Positions 63,405-64,000 of a DNA stretch of 64,000 nucleotides are shown piece by piece. The notes beneath the pieces were generated by a model. The model was not told where the DNA came from. It saw only the letters and a program-made list of their open reading frames with translations, and did not search any database. The DNA is from Pseudooceanicola spongiae. Lineage in GTDB: Bacteria > Pseudomonadota > Alphaproteobacteria > Rhodobacterales > Rhodobacteraceae. The stretch lies in contig NZ_CP045201.1 of NCBI RefSeq assembly GCF_014899185.1, positions 728,501 through 792,500 on the forward strand, given 5' to 3'. The position numbers were made by a program, and so were the translations under genes. Every line of letters begins with the position of its first letter. Positions within the stretch are counted from its first letter, which is position 1.

Positions 63405-64000
63405 TCAGTGTCTGGAATAGGTCTGAAAGAGGTGCTGCATCACCTCGCCCACGGCGGTGTCGGCGGTCCGGCCGGGGAAGTTCGTCAGCACGACGACCGC
63501 CAGATCCTGCGCAGGATCAATCACCAAGCGGGCCAGGTTCATCGCGTTCGAGCCGTTGTGTGTCAGCAACGGAGTGTCGGCCCAGTCAAAATCGACCACC
63601 CCCCAGCCGAAGCCATAGGCACCGGTGCCCGGTGTTCCCGGCGGTGGGTTGAGGCGCACAGGGGTCTGAACGTGGACGGACTGGATCACGTGCAGCGTCT
63701 CGGGCGTGACGAGGGCCGGACCCCGCCGTCCCTGACCGGCGTTCCAGCCGGCCCAGCTGGCGTAGTCCAGGACCGACATATGCACGTTGCCGGCCGGCCC
63801 GAGGATGGGCGGCATATCCGCAGCCGGTCCCCAGAGCATCGCCACGACGGCTCCGTCCGTGCCGATGCGGTGACCGATGGCGGCGTCGATGCGCCCGAAA
63901 GTGGCCTGCGGGCCGAGCCCCGCCGTCTTCAGGCCGAGGGGGTCGAAGATGCGATCGAATATCAGGGTTTCCCATGGCTGGCCGCTGACCTTTTCGATCA
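63405..64000 (-). CDS. Serine hydrolase (class C beta-lactamase-like), C-terminal part
   Basis: The gene is cut by the right edge of the window; 197 residues of the C-terminus are present, beginning IEKVSGQPWETLIFDRIFDP with LGL next. That segment and the later PLLTHNGSNAMNLARLVIDP fit the class C beta-lactamase/DD-peptidase fold, where HNG stands in for the KTG motif. The catalytic SxxK is outside the window. The carbonic anhydrase gene upstream edge is 21 bp from its stop. Hydrolytic substrate is unknown. Confidence 0.85.
   Translation of the reverse strand, partial: IEKVSGQPWETLIFDRIFDPLGLKTAGLGPQATFGRIDAAIGHRIGTDGAVVAMLWGPAADMPPILGPAGNVHMSVLDYASWAGWNAGQGRRGPALVTPETLHVIQSVHVQTPVRLNPPPGTPGTGAYGFGWGVVDFDWADTPLLTHNGSNAMNLARLVIDPAQDLAVVVLTNFPGRTADTAVGEVMQHLFQTYSRH

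Overview
The window is a stretch of high-GC alphaproteobacterial chromosome, most likely from the Rhodobacteraceae (Roseobacter/Rhodobacter group). The signs are the dusB-ntrB-ntrC-ntrY-ntrX locus with an NtrC that lacks the sigma-54 contact loop, the fused ispDF gene, a divergent DUF6477/DUF6456 pair, OxyR-KatA, a cyoABCD-SURF1 operon, and many TRAP and ABC uptake systems. The genus cannot be fixed from the sequence alone. I see no rRNA, tRNA, insertion sequence, prophage or CRISPR array. Coding density is high, and many genes overlap by four bases (ATGA).

Layout. 1-1.7 kb: a DUF6477 fragment and a DUF6456 gene. 1.7-6.2 kb: an oxidative-stress group (katA divergent from oxyR, then a peroxiredoxin) and lipA. 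6.2-10.7 kb: a diheme cytochrome c, hpt with a small coupled membrane protein, a COQ10/RatA-like gene, and the operon ispDF-pgpA-pncC. 10.9-18.2 kb: the nitrogen-regulation operon dusB-ntrBC-ntrYX. 18.2-25.1 kb: an aspartic protease, MarC, an ABC-F ATPase, ndk, small membrane proteins, a TfoX C-terminal-domain protein and an MFS exporter. 25.1-35.3 kb: a purine- or nucleoside-like catabolic and uptake island (phosphoribosyltransferase, M20 amidohydrolase, nucleoside hydrolase, TRZ/ATZ amidohydrolase, PotABCD-type ABC importer, adenine-deaminase-like enzyme). 35.4-40.2 kb: cytochrome bo3 quinol oxidase cyoABCD plus SURF1. 40.8-47 kb: a two-component system divergent from a PepSY / DUF2271 / PepSY-flavoreductase / ApbE operon. 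47.1-55.4 kb: uppP, then a peptide-type ABC operon whose last two genes encode a DoeB-like deacylase and a C39-like peptidase. 55.6-59.5 kb: a LysR regulator divergent from a TRAP transporter. 59.5-64 kb: a methyltransferase, an MscS channel, a Tat-exported beta-carbonic anhydrase and a truncated serine hydrolase.

The most interesting system is at 42.1-47 kb. A membrane PepSY protein fused to a cytosolic FMN/FAD/NAD(P)H reductase is encoded with a secreted DUF2271 protein that carries a candidate flavinylation motif (DGITGAS), a small secreted PepSY protein and the FMN-transferase ApbE. This looks like a transmembrane electron-transfer chain ending in covalently bound periplasmic flavin. An OmpR-type two-component pair probably controls it: the shared intergenic region holds two CTGACGCA half-sites with an 11-bp period.

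Two other signals go beyond ordinary gene content. First, a dispersed non-coding element occurs three times (about 4266, 21566 and 33336). It is three CGGTAT units plus a CGGTGC unit at exactly 11-bp spacing, and two copies lie just downstream of stop codons. Second, each of the three solute-binding-protein genes is followed by a stem-loop before its first permease gene, which suggests a shared way of making more binding protein than permease. All functions are inferred from sequence patterns and recalled family knowledge; no searches were run.
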